DNA of 64,000 bases from contig NMRA01000624.1 in assembly GCA_002633005.1 (NCBI GenBank), positions 109,109 to 173,108 on the forward strand, in the 5' to 3' direction. This stretch comes from Phoronis australis. Taxonomy: Eukaryota > Phoronida > Phoronidae. Positions 11,441-22,668 of the stretch are shown piece by piece (the first letter of the stretch is position 1; each line of letters starts with the position of its first letter). The position numbers and the translations under genes are program-made. The notes below the pieces were generated by a model. The model was not told the origin of the DNA and searched no databases. It worked only from the letters and a program-made list of their open reading frames with translations.

Positions 11441-13413
11441 AAATTGTCGTGAGAGACCTCCGGAGTTGGTATATGATGCAACTCCGGACGGTCTGGGGTC
11501 AACAGAAAACCACAGTTCAACTGCGAGTCTACACCAATGTAACAAACGAGAGTAGTTCTACTTGCTACGTCAGCTGCAGGTATGCTTTTCTCTTTTATGA
11601 CATACAATTTGTGAGTGGGCAAAGCGTTTTCAAAATAATGTGGATAAATCAGCGGAGTGTGAGACCCCTGAGGTTCCTGTCAACTCCTCACGACAATTCT
11701 ACGTTATGCATCTACGCACAATCTTAAAGCATAGCTACATGTATCTTTTAAACAAACCCACCGTCAATTTCTGACATTCATCAAGGCCACTATCATCATC
11801 GTCATCATCATCCCCATTAAGGTTGTTTCAGTTAATTTCGCCAGGTTTCGCTCCTCCGAGCGCTTTCATTTGAGTGTTGTTCTACGTTTCACTCGTATGT
11901 GCATTCTGGTGTCATTTGTACAGGAGCACTCTCAGTTGAGGATGCAGGGCGATTGAATGTCCATGTACAGCGGTAGTATTTACATGTACGACTGGGGAGC
12001 GATCTTCCTAAATGATATTTCAAATGAGATTTCTTGTACTTCTTGACTCACTTGTGCAGCAATTGTACTGTACTGTAACTAGTACTAAGGATCTGTAACA
12101 AGCAACATTCCAATACAGTGACGATCTGATACAAACTTAACGTATCTCTATAAATAAGTGAGCACATTAGTAACTGAATCGAACCTGAATACTGTATAAA
12201 TTTTGAAAACGATTGTTTGACATCAATCATTTATTCAAAATTCCCAGTGAAGTCTGTGAGACCGAGATCTTCAACTCAGTCATATGTTATGAACAGGAAC
12301 CATGTAAACTTGTGTCCTAATAGCATATCAGACGAATATATTTCTATTCTTTTATTATTGGTATGGAAAATGGTATTCGAGAAAAACATTCCTTGGTAGC
12401 TATTGTAAGGTACATTAACTTTTTATTCGACGATAATAAAATTTAACAGAGAGATATTCAACATTTGCCTGACAAACGGTAAAGTCCAAATACATATTAC
12501 CATGGATAAAGATGTAAAGGAGATGCAGTAGAGACGGATCGACCAGTGCACGTTAGTTTGCAGAAGAGGGTCAAAACGACATTCAATAATTATATGTACA
12601 TGTATCGTTTGTACTGTGTCCTGAATTTGTCTACTTCAGAAGTTGGATTGGTTGATGAAAAATACTGCTTCACATCTCCATTTTTTCACCTTCACCGCTG
12701 TCGTCGTTGTGTATCATTCTAACTCGGGAGATGACCTATCCCTTGCGGGTATATTTTTACCACCTTCACAGCATTGCCTCAACTACTTTTACCGTAGGAT
12801 AGGCCTACAGTGTTTCGCATAATTAGTTTTCATCATAATGCGTCTTAGTCGTTGTTGTCGTAAGCTGAACATTTTTCTAGAGCCCCGGTTAACCTGGTGT
12901 TGTTCGTGTCCTCTAAGAACGACAATGTTCAAAGTTCAGATGTGTTTCCTTTATATCACTTAAATCAATCATTTACATAGGGTCCTTAATATGGATAGCT
13001 TTAACTGCTTTACAAGTGACATTTGGTTTAGTTGTTCTTGTTACTTGTGGCCATGCTTGTGGTGGTTGGATATTATCCTTGAGAATGGTGAAGTGAGTTT
13101 TATCGAAACTTTGGCATGCATAACATCAATAAATGTTAACAAAGATTGGGCTAAAATTCTTATTTTAGTTATCGGATTTAGAATATACAGTACCGACCAG
13201 ATGCAATTCACTACCCGGATACATATATTACAATAACATTCAAAACAATAATAATGAAAATTTTGGTTACACTTCTTAAGGAATCAAACATCGCAACTTG
13301 TTCTTTCAATACACCCGAGAAGGTGAAGCTGAGGTAAGCTCTTGGCTATCGCGAGTTTTCATTGGATTAACAGTAAATTTTATCATGAAGCGATTATTTG
13401 ATGATCTTTGCAG
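11441..13413. other. diverged block sequence between ShKT exons A and B
   Basis: The part at 11990-12060 (GATCTTCCTAAATGATATTTC) matches sequence after exon B (13850) and after exons C and D, so it is older block sequence. A stretch at 12497-12580 is a decayed relative of the open frames at 32350 and 38427. The rest is AT-rich and unassigned. Confidence 0.5.
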
Positions 13414-13557
13414 CACCCCAACCGTGTGTGAATAAAGAAAACAAATGTGCTGCTCTCGTCGGAAGCGACAACGACTTCTGCGTGATGCATCAACCTTGGG
13501 CAAGAGAAAGGTGCGAAGCTTCCTGCGGCTTTTGCGTAGACCTGTCAACAACTTCAG
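13414..13557 (+). CDS. ShKT-domain exon B
   Basis: The exon follows GATCTTTGCAG and ends at TTCAG|GTACGT. Its 144 nt are in phase 1-1 and encode a ShKT module with six cysteines: Pro-Cys-Val-Asn, Lys-Cys-Ala, Phe-Cys-Val, Arg-Cys-Glu, Ser-Cys-Gly-Phe-Cys, then Leu-Ser-Thr-Thr-Ser. No stop interrupts it. It is one codon longer than copies A, C and D. The Trp-Ala-Arg-Glu motif before cysteine 4 is shared with C and, nearly, with D. It could be a second module of the same transcript as exon A or part of a separate tandem gene. Confidence 0.8.
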
Positions 13558-14084
13558 GTACGTGTGAGGAGATCACCTACGTTTTGAATGGAAACGGAAT
13601 CTTGATTCCTCTGGTAATTTTCACGGACGGAAACCGCAGCCATAGCCAGATTTCCCAAATGTGCACGTATTTACGACCGCGTGCCAATATCCGTAATCAA
13701 GCGTTTTCTTTATTATATGAGTGATTCACGATGAGGGGCATGGTGGCAAATTTTACTAGTTTGTGAATGTCGGTGTCCTTTATAGATGCGTATTCCTTGT
13801 TGACGCTGGAGGACCATCCAGTGTCCGTGGAAATATGGGACTTAATAGCGATTTTCCTAAACGACATCTCAGATGAGATATTCCATCCCGCTTGTCTCAC
13901 GTGCGCACTAATTTGTAACTACCTAAGAGGTTACAGGCAACAGTCCTGTTCAGTGACGATTTCTTGCCAGTTTAATATTTCATATTCGTGAAAGATAAAC
14001 AAATTCGTATATTATCAACTGAATCGGCCATGAATAGAGTAAAATTTTGGAAAAATTTTCAACTGGAAATGACTGTGCTTAGAA

Positions 14085-14423
14085 TTAAGTTACGTCGAAA
14101 GCTTGGGTATATGCACTTGACCTAAGTTCTTTTCTGAATCCGTTTTGCAAGACTGCTGTAACTGACAACCAATATTCCAGAAGTCCGTTCAAAATTTCAT
14201 GTCTGTTGATTTTTAGCTCTTCGTTTTCCTTTGAGCGTCTATTGGCTCCATCGGCCGTTTTGCTTGCATAGTCTATCGACTGCGCTACCGTCATCAACTC
14301 GCTTCTAATTAAGTCCAGCTTGATCCTGAACGTCGCAAGCCACGAGGGTTCGGTGGTCGGGAATTTTGCAAACAAATTCAGAAAGCGACGTACAACTCTT
14401 TTCGCTGTTACCCCCACATACAT
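14085..14423 (-). other. 112-codon open frame, unknown
   Basis: Open from an ATG at 14423 to TAA-side 14085. The translation has an amphipathic, Leu/Arg-rich pattern that could form helices but no recognisable domain. It sits between ShKT block B sequence and a MITE. It is not part of the Penelope-like element just to the right as far as I can align it. Possibly a fragment of an unknown element. Confidence 0.25.
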
Positions 14424-14577
14424 TTTCTAACGCCAGGGTCATACTTCTAGTTTGTCGGGCCTACATTTGAGTTCGTAACAAGGGAAACTGGTCAGGAGCA
14501 CTGCGAGCAACGATCTTACTGTCTCGCCATTTTAACCGGAAGTCCGACCTTACGACAATCTTTGTTCAAAATCAGGC

Positions 14578-14724
14578 GTGCGTTCAGTAACGCGAGGACC
14601 TACGCTAGGACCTAGCTGAGATCTAGACAGAGTCACGTGTTTCTATTAAAAATATACGGCAATATCTCGCGTAATCTCGCGAAGTCTTGCTTTTTAGCGA
14701 GGTCCTAGCGTTACTGAACAGGAG
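14578..14724. mobile_element. small MITE copy 2, GTTCAGTA termini
   Basis: Left end GTGCGTTCAGTAACGCGAGG; right end AGGTCCTAGCGTTACTGAAC, its inverse. The interior matches copy 1 (1718-1850), including a CACGTG box and CTCGCGAAGTCTTGC. This copy has the better-preserved termini. Non-coding. Confidence 0.75.
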
Positions 14725-14752
14725 GCAGATTTCAACCAGAAAGAAAAGCAGT

Positions 14753-14775
14753 CAGTCAGTCAGTCAGTCAGTCAG
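14753..14775 (+). repeat. (CAGT)n microsatellite
   Basis: About six perfect copies of the tetranucleotide GTCA between the MITE and the Penelope-like fragment. Confidence 0.9.
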
Positions 14776-14819
14776 GGTACTATGAGTGTAGTAATTTGGT
14801 AGCACTGCCATCAATAATT

Positions 14820-15053
14820 TTATACATAGTACATATTTGTGTGTGTATATTTGGGCAGCAGACCTTCTTTTATACATGTTTCATTGAAAAGTAAGCTGTT
14901 CTTAGCCTTAGATAGTTCGTTCAACAAACTTTCGTATTGTCTATATAAATGTCTTTCTTCAGATGGCAGTTGAAATAGTAGATCACCGAGTGTGAGTGGC
15001 ATCACAAACCCAAACGCATGAGTATATATGAAATAAAACGCCATGCAAAACAT
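14820..15053 (-). pseudogene. Penelope-like element, N-terminal fragment
   Basis: The frame (77 codons) contains a Leu-rich segment ending NETCIKEGLLPKY, resembling the region ahead of the reverse transcriptase in Neptune/Poseidon-type Penelope-like elements, where a CL...IPK-type motif is common. It lies directly downstream (same strand) of the GIY-YIG end at 15296, the order expected if PLE copies are in partial tandem, as this class often is. It stops soon after the motif, so it is a remnant. Confidence 0.4.
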
Positions 15054-15295
15054 TTCATAGTAAAACAGTTGCTGTACAGTGTACTGCGACTAGAATTCAG
15101 TCATCCAATTCAAATAAATTTATAATAATATATATTGTGTATGATAGGTGAAACAAGAACAATGACATTAAACACGAATATAAGGTAGCATATATAATAA
15201 GAGCGCATATACAGAAGGAATTGTCATGGAAATTAGTGTACTATAAAACGTGTAAAATTTTAAAAAGTACATGCAGATGTCGCAACATATGGACA

Positions 15296-17347
15296 TTATT
15301 TATATAACGACAAGGTGCAATGGAACCCCGTATCTTGGAAATTTATGTCAGGAGTTTCAGTTTTTATTATTGAAGCTTCAAGAATTTTCAAACGAAAGGA
15401 TTTTGTCAACAATTTCAGGACGGGAAATTTTCTGTTTGTGGAGTGTTTGAACGAGATCTTTGATGGATCCATTTCGTAAATGTATTGATAACCGGCGAGA
15501 TAAAGTGCAAGTTGTATGACCAACATACCTTGAGCAATCAGTGTTTGAACTAATACATTCATTGTGTAGGCAATTGAACTGATAAGTCAAGTCAGTTTTG
15601 GCTAATATTCGGACAGACTTTGTGCACATATTTTTTTAACCACAAGATCTTTAGTTTTACGGTTTTTGTAATGAATAATTAACGAAAGGCTATCTTCTGG
15701 CTTAACGGTCTTCACATTATTATGTATATTCCGTTTTAAAACTATTTCATCTTCAATATAACGTGAATAGAATTGGTTGCGGCAGAATAGTTTCTTGGTA
15801 AAGCCAACTATTTGTTTTAAACGCACGGGTTTCTGAAAATTGCTTCTAAAAAGCTTCATATTCTCATCAACAAACTAATTACTGTAACCGTTATTTATCA
15901 TAATTTGCTTGATGCGCTTTCACTCAGTTTTAAAGATTTCCCAATCTGAACAAGCAGAATATGCTCTTTTCATTGGCTGGTTTCATGTAAACAAACCCCA
16001 TCAAAAGTTGGTTTCTTATATACAGAGGTTTGAATGGCAGATTCATCATAATGAACCAATAGCGTCTAAGATAACTGACCTTACGCCAGCAGAAGATCGC
16101 TGCGCCCATGATGTCACGTGATGCGGAAGTCCGACATCGCAGAATGGTTTCGTCAAACAAGACCGGTGTGCTAACTGATATTCACGCACACTTGACGACT
16201 TCGGAATGTTGCCAGTCTGTTGTTTTATATCTGAGTTATATACTACATACATGTCAACCAATACGGGAGTGACTGCGTATTTGCTCAGTAGGCCTACGTG
16301 CTTGCCGTTTCTATAGCGCCACGGCGTAGCGCCAAGATGCTACGTATTTTCAGTAATTAATGTGCGTTTTTTCCGATGTTTATAATAAACTCTTCAATTC
16401 TTCGCTTTGGCTTTTACTGACGATATTTGTCGAGATAATAACTTATCTCGAGCCTTGCTGAGGAGTTACGAAGGAATAGGAATAGACCTATAACAAAACT
16501 CACATTCATTATAGATACAAGAGCCTCTAATAGGTATGTATACATGTAGGTAGGCATGCAATGCATTTTGACTCTTGATTGACTATATTTTAACTCCTTT
16601 TCGTCAGTGCTATGAAAATGGTTGTCATGGTTATAATGAACCAGAAAGTGATCACAACTGCGGCGGGTCACACACTTAACAAAGACTGTAATCCAGAGCC
16701 AAAATTCCGATATTGGGAAGAAATATTGAAAAGTATGCATACCTTAAAACATACTTGTGTTTAGCTTTCGAGTGGTCAAACAGTGTTGACAGGCGCTGCT
16801 CATGCGGGAGTACCCACAGTTTAATTAATCCACCGTTTGCTCATTACAACGTCACTTTTAGGCATTGGAAAAAAACAGAAATTGACAGGACTTTCATCTT
16901 TGTCGGTATAACGACTGTCTGAATTACACACACCACAACACCTCTTGGCCATTTAAAATGCACATTGCAGTTGAACGTGCTTTGTCCTACAGCCGCTAAT
17001 GTTTGTCGGACAAGATGGCGACTTGAACTGTAGTCTGGAGGAGTGTCCGGAATGCAGCATTCTGATTGGTCAATCACACCTGGCATTCGTTTTCTGGCGT
17101 AAGGCCAATTTCTAGAGTTTCGACAACAGGGACATTACTTAATAGACTTTCAACATCGAAAGATGCAGGATAGGAATTTGGTGTTGCGTCAATAGATCGC
17201 AATAAATCTAAAAACTCATCACGAGATTTGACATTGTACTTACATGTAGGATAAGCACTGTTTGGTGATTTTATCTAATATTTTAGCAACTTCGTAGGTA
17301 GAGGTTAAAATTAAAGAAATTATGGGTCTCAGTGGATATCCAAGCTT
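15296..17347 (-). pseudogene. Penelope-like retroelement, decayed RT and GIY-YIG
   Basis: Two parts on one strand. At 17347-17082 is the start of a reverse transcriptase: GYPLRPIISLILTSTYEVAK, one frameshift, then KYNVKSRDEFLDLL and the motif A stretch SFDVESLLSNVPVVETLEI, with the catalytic Asp. At 15859-15296 is the C-terminal end with a GIY-YIG endonuclease: DLTYQFNCLHNECI, RYVGHTTCTLSRRLSIHL, and a tail with LKILEASIIKTETPDINFQ, split over three frames. The middle of the RT, including the expected YxDD box, is missing between about 15880 and 17080, where unrelated sequence lies. The element is dead. Family assignment rests on PLE-type motif order. Confidence 0.75.
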
Positions 17348-17569
17348 ATGTGTTTAAGGGTTACCGTAACACTATCCTTCTGAAAAATCACCATTAGCAG
17401 TTTGGCAATACCTCTATTGGCCATTAGCTAGCTTAATTAACGAGTTAGTTCTTTCCGGGCTTAAGACTTAAACCAGTACGGGTTTTTCTCTGTGCGGACT
17501 AAGGATTGTGATAAATGAGCCACCGGGACAATAGTAGTTGGAATTCAGAAAGAAAAATGAAATAGTTTT

Positions 17570-17780
17570 TGATTTCATCGCAGATGATGTTGCCCCGTCC
17601 CTAACGTCTACCACGATGACATCTACACGTGCAATGGAATTTTGTTGTATCCCAATGACATTTTCGAAACTGAACTGTCTGCGTTTGTGTCTAAATCATC
17701 GAAAAGCTGAAATTAGTCCATCCTCCCTGCAAAATTACGTAGCTGATGCACATTTCCGCGTCGTGTACATGTATGATTGA
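17570..17780 (+). pseudogene. diverged paralogue of the possible exon at 8072
   Basis: Same acceptor context as 8072 (GATTT.ATCGCAG) and alignable DNA through CATCCTCCCT to TGTACATGTATGATTGAACA. Two frames look partly coding: one reads on from the acceptor, another gives YHDDIYTCNGILLYPNDIF, similar to YDDDVCSI...CPNDN of the first copy. The required frame switch suggests decay here or rapid divergence. Confidence 0.3.
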
Positions 17781-18496
17781 ACACACGACGTATAACGCAC
17801 ACATCCTTATCTGGGTTCAAAATACATTTAAATGTAGCTCGGAGCAGGTCCAAAGATTAACCTGATTTCAGATCTAAAGAATGTAAACTAATGTATTTTC
17901 CATTACGTGTACCTCGACAGCGTGTAGCTACATGTACAACACGCCTTTGTGCCAATTTCAGTGCAGATTTCTGCACAACGTTCAAATCGTGAACAAATAT
18001 CGGATGTAAGAAAACCTTGCTGCACTTGCTCATATTTACTATCACATAGTTGTGAAATGTAAAATCTGAAATGTAATTTTACGGAAGCACAACATATACG
18101 TGTATATTACTTACTCTCGGTGTCAAAATTTTATGTTATGTGAAATCTCACTTTGTAATGGTGAAATATAGATCAATTGGCATGCTCTGTTCAAAATCTC
18201 TCGTGCACATACATGTATACAACATGAGCCACGACCTGGGCCCATGTTCTTATCTTTTTACTCGAAAGTTCGTTTGGCATTGTCGACTCTACTTTTGTGC
18301 GCACCCTATTATTCTATGCTCGAGTGCATCATGACTTTTGTCCTAGTTTGATAAACCCAGCATTAAGGCTAAAAGCTCGTATTTGAACTCGAAATCTCAG
18401 TATTTACTCGAGTTTGTAGTACGAATATCAGGGTCATCAAGTGCAAACATGGAGTAGAAACTCTTAAGCGTAACAATAACGTAGATGTAGTCAAGC

Positions 18497-19283
18497 AAAG
18501 TCTAATAACCCTTTATATTGAGTTCGCACAAAAGTAATATAGAAATTGCCAAAAATAATTTCAAGTTCGTTTCGAGTACAAAGATTAAATTCTCGATATA
18601 ACTTAATGTTCTTGTGATATATATTCCAGTGTATTCTTATTTACATGTACAGTGTATTGACTTGATTCTTCGCTTCACTGTGCTTGGTTTGCCGTTTTAT
18701 GCACGATGTGGTTTTAATCGTTTATGCCATCAAAGATACAGGTTTTCACGTCTAGAGCCCATATCTAAATTGCATGTACGTTCTAATAATTCAGCAGACG
18801 TCTAAGATATCTGCCTGACCCATTAGAGGCATTGCTGACCACTTTGATTTAGTATTTTTGTTTTGATGCACTTTGTTTTTTCACATATTCACAACTATTT
18901 GCATCACTGGCGTCATCATTGCCGTCTTAGCTGTGGTATTTTGCCACGTCTCGCTCTCTCAAGTTATCTAATTTTGATGTCTGCCGTTACATGTAAATTG
19001 CTGCATGTAATTACTAGACGATATCTGTTTACTGTAAAAATGTGTTAACAAGTAAGAAACGCTTGACTACGATCAAACATAAAGTAAGGAATTCAAAAGG
19101 ATACTGTCAACGAAAGATTGAATTCAATATTAAGTAAACATTTTCTCATGTTAGTCTTCCCTACCAATTACAATACATCAAAACATTGCGCCTAATTATG
19201 TAGATTGCGCCTTTTTGACCAAGTATTTCCAGCTTGATGAATGTTTACATGTTCACCCAATATGTCCATTGTAATCGTAATAA
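18497..19283 (+). repeat. segmental duplication, block C left part
   Basis: Aligns with 33526-33640 and then 34420-35083 of block D, with long near-identical stretches (for example around 18985-19270 and 34760-35060). The D segment 33640-34420, which carries a linker micro-exon and a tRNA-like sequence, has no counterpart here, so C was deleted or D gained it. Open frames at 18863 and 34641 are paralogous but look like chance frames. Confidence 0.85.
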
Positions 19284-21658
19284 CAATAAAAGTAACTGGA
19301 ATTATTATGGGAACTTACTGACAGCAACCCGTTTACCAATATGAAAAGGATTTTTTTAAAACTGTAGGAGAAATTACATATTTTTTGATGACCTTTCCAC
19401 TAATTGACCCCTTCCGGTGCATTGTGAGCCCCGATGAGGGAATAATTGTTAACTCTATAAAAGTGTGGTTAATGCTAATAATCACAGATGTTTTACTTTA
19501 AGCACTTCAGAATACAAGATGAATGAAGCGGTCAAACTTTCAGAAGAAAAATGCACCTAATGACCCCATGGATGCTCCAAATGACCTGAAAATTGAGAAT
19601 TCAAACTCAATGGCACTTAGTAAACAGATATGTAATTCTAAAGTCTCTCGTGCAAAATTTTAGTTTGCACTGAATGACCTTTGAACTATTTTTTCTGACA
19701 GGTTAGGCCTATTGCAAAGTAAAGTAGGGTACTCAAGTGGCATGTTGATTTACATCAGTGTGCTGAAATTGAAAAGAATTCCTTGAAAAACGTAAGAGAT
19801 ATAACATTTTGAACGTTACACGACCTTTGTACTAATTGATCATATCCGGTGTATTATAAGCGTCTGTACAAGAATTATTGCAAAGCCCATGGAAAATGTG
19901 TTTAACGCTGAGAATCACGTTTGTCTAACGGTTGATACATCAGAATACATGTACCTTTTGCTTGAAAAAGTCAAATTTTCTGAAGAAAATTGCACCTAAT
20001 GACCCCATGTTTGCAATAAATGACCTGAAACTTTGGATTCCGATTTGATTTACCTGTGGCAATCAGACCTGTCAATTTGGAGTGTCTAGCTCAAAATTTT
20101 AGTTTGCACCTAATGACCTTTGACCAATTTCACCTGATTGGATTACCTGATTACTTAAAAAAATAACTTTTTAATACGCCTTATTAAAATATACCTGTGT
20201 AACGAATTTGAAAAGAATAGCTTTTAAAATAAAGGAGTAGCATTTTGAAAATTACATGACCTTTGCACCAAATGACCTTTTCCGGTGCATTATGGAATAT
20301 GAATATATAATTAATCAAAATTTATATACTGACTAACATTAAATTTTAAATTTGAGAAACATACCTACAACCATTTTGGAGTTATTAAGTGTCAAAGTTG
20401 GTCGGAAGAAGAATATGAATAAGAATAAGAAGAACTAGAAAGATTGTTGTCACGCTGACTCTGCGCGTGCGTATTTAAGGAATTATTATGGGAAGTTGTT
20501 GACAGCAAACCGTTTACCAATATGAAAAGGAATTCTTTAAAATTGTAGGAGAAATTACATGTTATTATTTTGATGACCTTTCCACTAACTGACCTCTTCT
20601 GGTGCATTATGAACCCCGATGAGGGAATAATTGTAAAACCAATTCAAAGTATGGTTAATGCTAAGAAACACAGATGTTTTACTTTAAGCACTTAAGAAAA
20701 CAACATGAATGAATTGATCAAACTTTCAGAAGAAAAATGCACCTAATGACCCCATGAGTCCACCAAATGACCCAAAAATATAAAATTCAAACTCAATCGG
20801 ATTTAGTAAACAGATATGTAATTTTGAAGTCTCTAGCTCAAAATTTTAATTTTGCACTCAATGACCTTTGACCTATTATTTCTGATTGGTTAGGCCTATT
20901 GCGTAGTTAAGTATGTTGTTCAATTGGCATGTTGACTTACATGTACACTAGTGTGCTGAAATTGAAAAGAATTCCTTGAAAAACGTGAGATATAACATTT
21001 TGAACGTTACATGACCTTTGCAATAATTGACCCTATCCGGTGGATTATGACCATTTTAAAAAAAATATTACAAAGCCCGTGAAAAGTGTGCTTATGCTGA
21101 GAATCACAGTTGTCTGACGGTTGACACATCAGAATGAAAAGGACTAATTTTCTGAAGAAAAATGCACCTAATGACTCCATGGTTGCACTAAATGAACTGA
21201 AAGTTTGTATTTCGAATTGAATTAGACGTACGAATCAGACTTGCGAATTTGAAGTATCTTGCTCAAAACTTTAGTTTGCACCTAATGACCTTTGACCTGT
21301 TTTGTCTGATTGGATGATTCGATTACTTAGAAAAGTAATTTTTTAACTTGTCATGTTGACTTATGCCTCTGCATCGAATTTGTGAAAAAAATCAGTTTAA
21401 AACTGAAGGAGTAGCATTTTGAAAATTATATGACGTTTGCACCTCTTCCGGTGCAATATGGAATATGATTATATAACGATTCAAAATTTATGTACTGCCA
21501 AAAATCACATTTAAAGAACATACATGTATCTGCACACATTATGGAGTTATTAAGCCTCGAAGTTGGTCGGAAAAAGAATAAGAATAATAAGAATAAGAAT
21601 AAGAATAAAATTGAAGAAAACCCAGGAACAACAGTTCTCTGCTCTTACACGCGCAGAG
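19284..21658 (+). mobile_element. 2.4 kb tandem-repeat element inserted in block C
   Basis: Two units start with GGAATTATTATGGGAA at 19298 and 20480, a period of 1182 bp. Each unit contains three sub-repeats of roughly 430 bp marked by TGACCTTT.CAC...CCGGTGCATTATG. Each unit ends in a purine-rich GAATAA run (near 20405 and 21575). Block D lacks the whole stretch. The flanks both read TAATAACAATAAAA (19278-19291 and 21659-21672), consistent with a duplicated target or with recombination at that word. The ends carry CTCTGCGCGTGCG (about 20458) and, inverted, ACACGCGCAGAG (about 21647). Nothing is encoded. Confidence 0.75.
20862..20874 (-). promoter_or_regulatory. DR1-type nuclear-receptor site in the repeat
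   Basis: TGACCTTTGACCT is the exact reverse complement of AGGTCAAAGGTCA, a direct repeat of AGGTCA spaced by one base (RXR, HNF4 and COUP-TF class site). It recurs exactly at 21286-21298, and with one change at 20114-20126 and 19675-19687. Whether it is bound is unknown. Confidence 0.4.
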
Positions 21659-22605
21659 TAATAACAATAAAAATAATTATAATAATGACAATTATAATTA
21701 GAACAAATTCAACATATTATTTCACATATCCATATAAACAATGGAAATTCAAAAATGTATTTCTTCATCAGCACTCCACTATTGCGAGGGGTTTTGTTAC
21801 ACTTCAGGGAAGGTGGCGCTAAGGTGAACCTTAGGCCACCTTACGTTACGATGAATATTTAACGAATTAAAGTAATCCACATTAAGGTGATGTTATGGTG
21901 GCTTTGAGCATTTGGATTTATGTTTATATTGAATTAGTGCTTAGTTAGTATGTCCTTACGATCAGGTGACGTCGAGTCGGACATCCATGGGTCAAAAGGT
22001 AGTCACCGGAACCCCAACAATAATTTAATCAATAGTTGTAACTGTATACCTACAAACAGAACCTATTAAAATATTGAATCTTGATATTCGTGTAATTGGC
22101 CGTGTATCTGTGTGACCCTCTGTTTTAATTCACATACTTTTCCTGAATTAACGATAAACTGTATACTATGTAACGTCAACTGGTGGCGTTTTGCAGCACC
22201 AAGAGCGTGTGTGGATGAAATCCAAGACTGCGATAAGGTTGAAGGAGGCAAAACAGTCTGCCTCAAATATGAATCGTGGGCAAGGGAATACTGCAAAGTC
22301 TACTGCGGCTTTTGTGCACCACCGTCGACCACCACAGGTGAGTGGGAGGCGATCACCTGGGCTCTGAATGAAAAAGTTATCTTGAATCATATAGTAACGT
22401 ATACTGTGAGAAACAATGATATCCAGGTTCTCTATATTGTATACACTATTTAGGACTACGTGGCCATATTCGAAATCGTAAGTTTTTTTATGAAAACTGT
22501 TTATTGTATTTCTTCGCAATGATGCGCTTGTTGTTAAATTTCATTCATTTGTACAGGTTGGTGATGTTTGTTCAGGCATATTCTTTGTTGCGAATTCCGT
22601 GGAAT
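21659..22605 (+). repeat. segmental duplication, block C right part
   Basis: Aligns with 35070-36010 of block D, including the ShKT exon and the flanking introns. Short indels distinguish the copies. It ends exactly where the ISL2EU-like element begins. Confidence 0.85.
22197..22337 (+). CDS. ShKT-domain exon C
   Basis: The exon follows GGCGTTTTGCAG and ends at CCACAG|GTGAGT. Its 141 nt in phase 1-1 give a ShKT module with six cysteines: Ala-Cys-Val-Asp, Asp-Cys-Asp, Val-Cys-Leu, Tyr-Cys-Lys, Tyr-Cys-Gly-Phe-Cys, then Pro-Pro-Ser-Thr-Thr-Thr. It is closest to copy D (35615), matching the recent duplication of the surrounding block. No stop or frameshift. The Thr-rich tail resembles a mucin-like linker, fitting a secreted or surface protein. 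Confidence 0.85.
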
Positions 22606-22668
22606 ATTCTCTATTCACGCTTGCGCCATAGCATTTCGAAAACGAGGCTGGGTTAGCGCGAAAACAAA

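Noticed and set aside
11449-11727. 92-codon + frame with a CTGCAG|GTATGC donor-like end
   Set aside because: No convincing acceptor in a matching phase, no domain, and it directly abuts a dispersed repeat.
20392-21822. Frames of 71 and 110 codons in the tandem-repeat element
   Set aside because: Ser/Tyr- and Lys/Asn-rich runs created by GAATAA repeats, not conserved between the two units.
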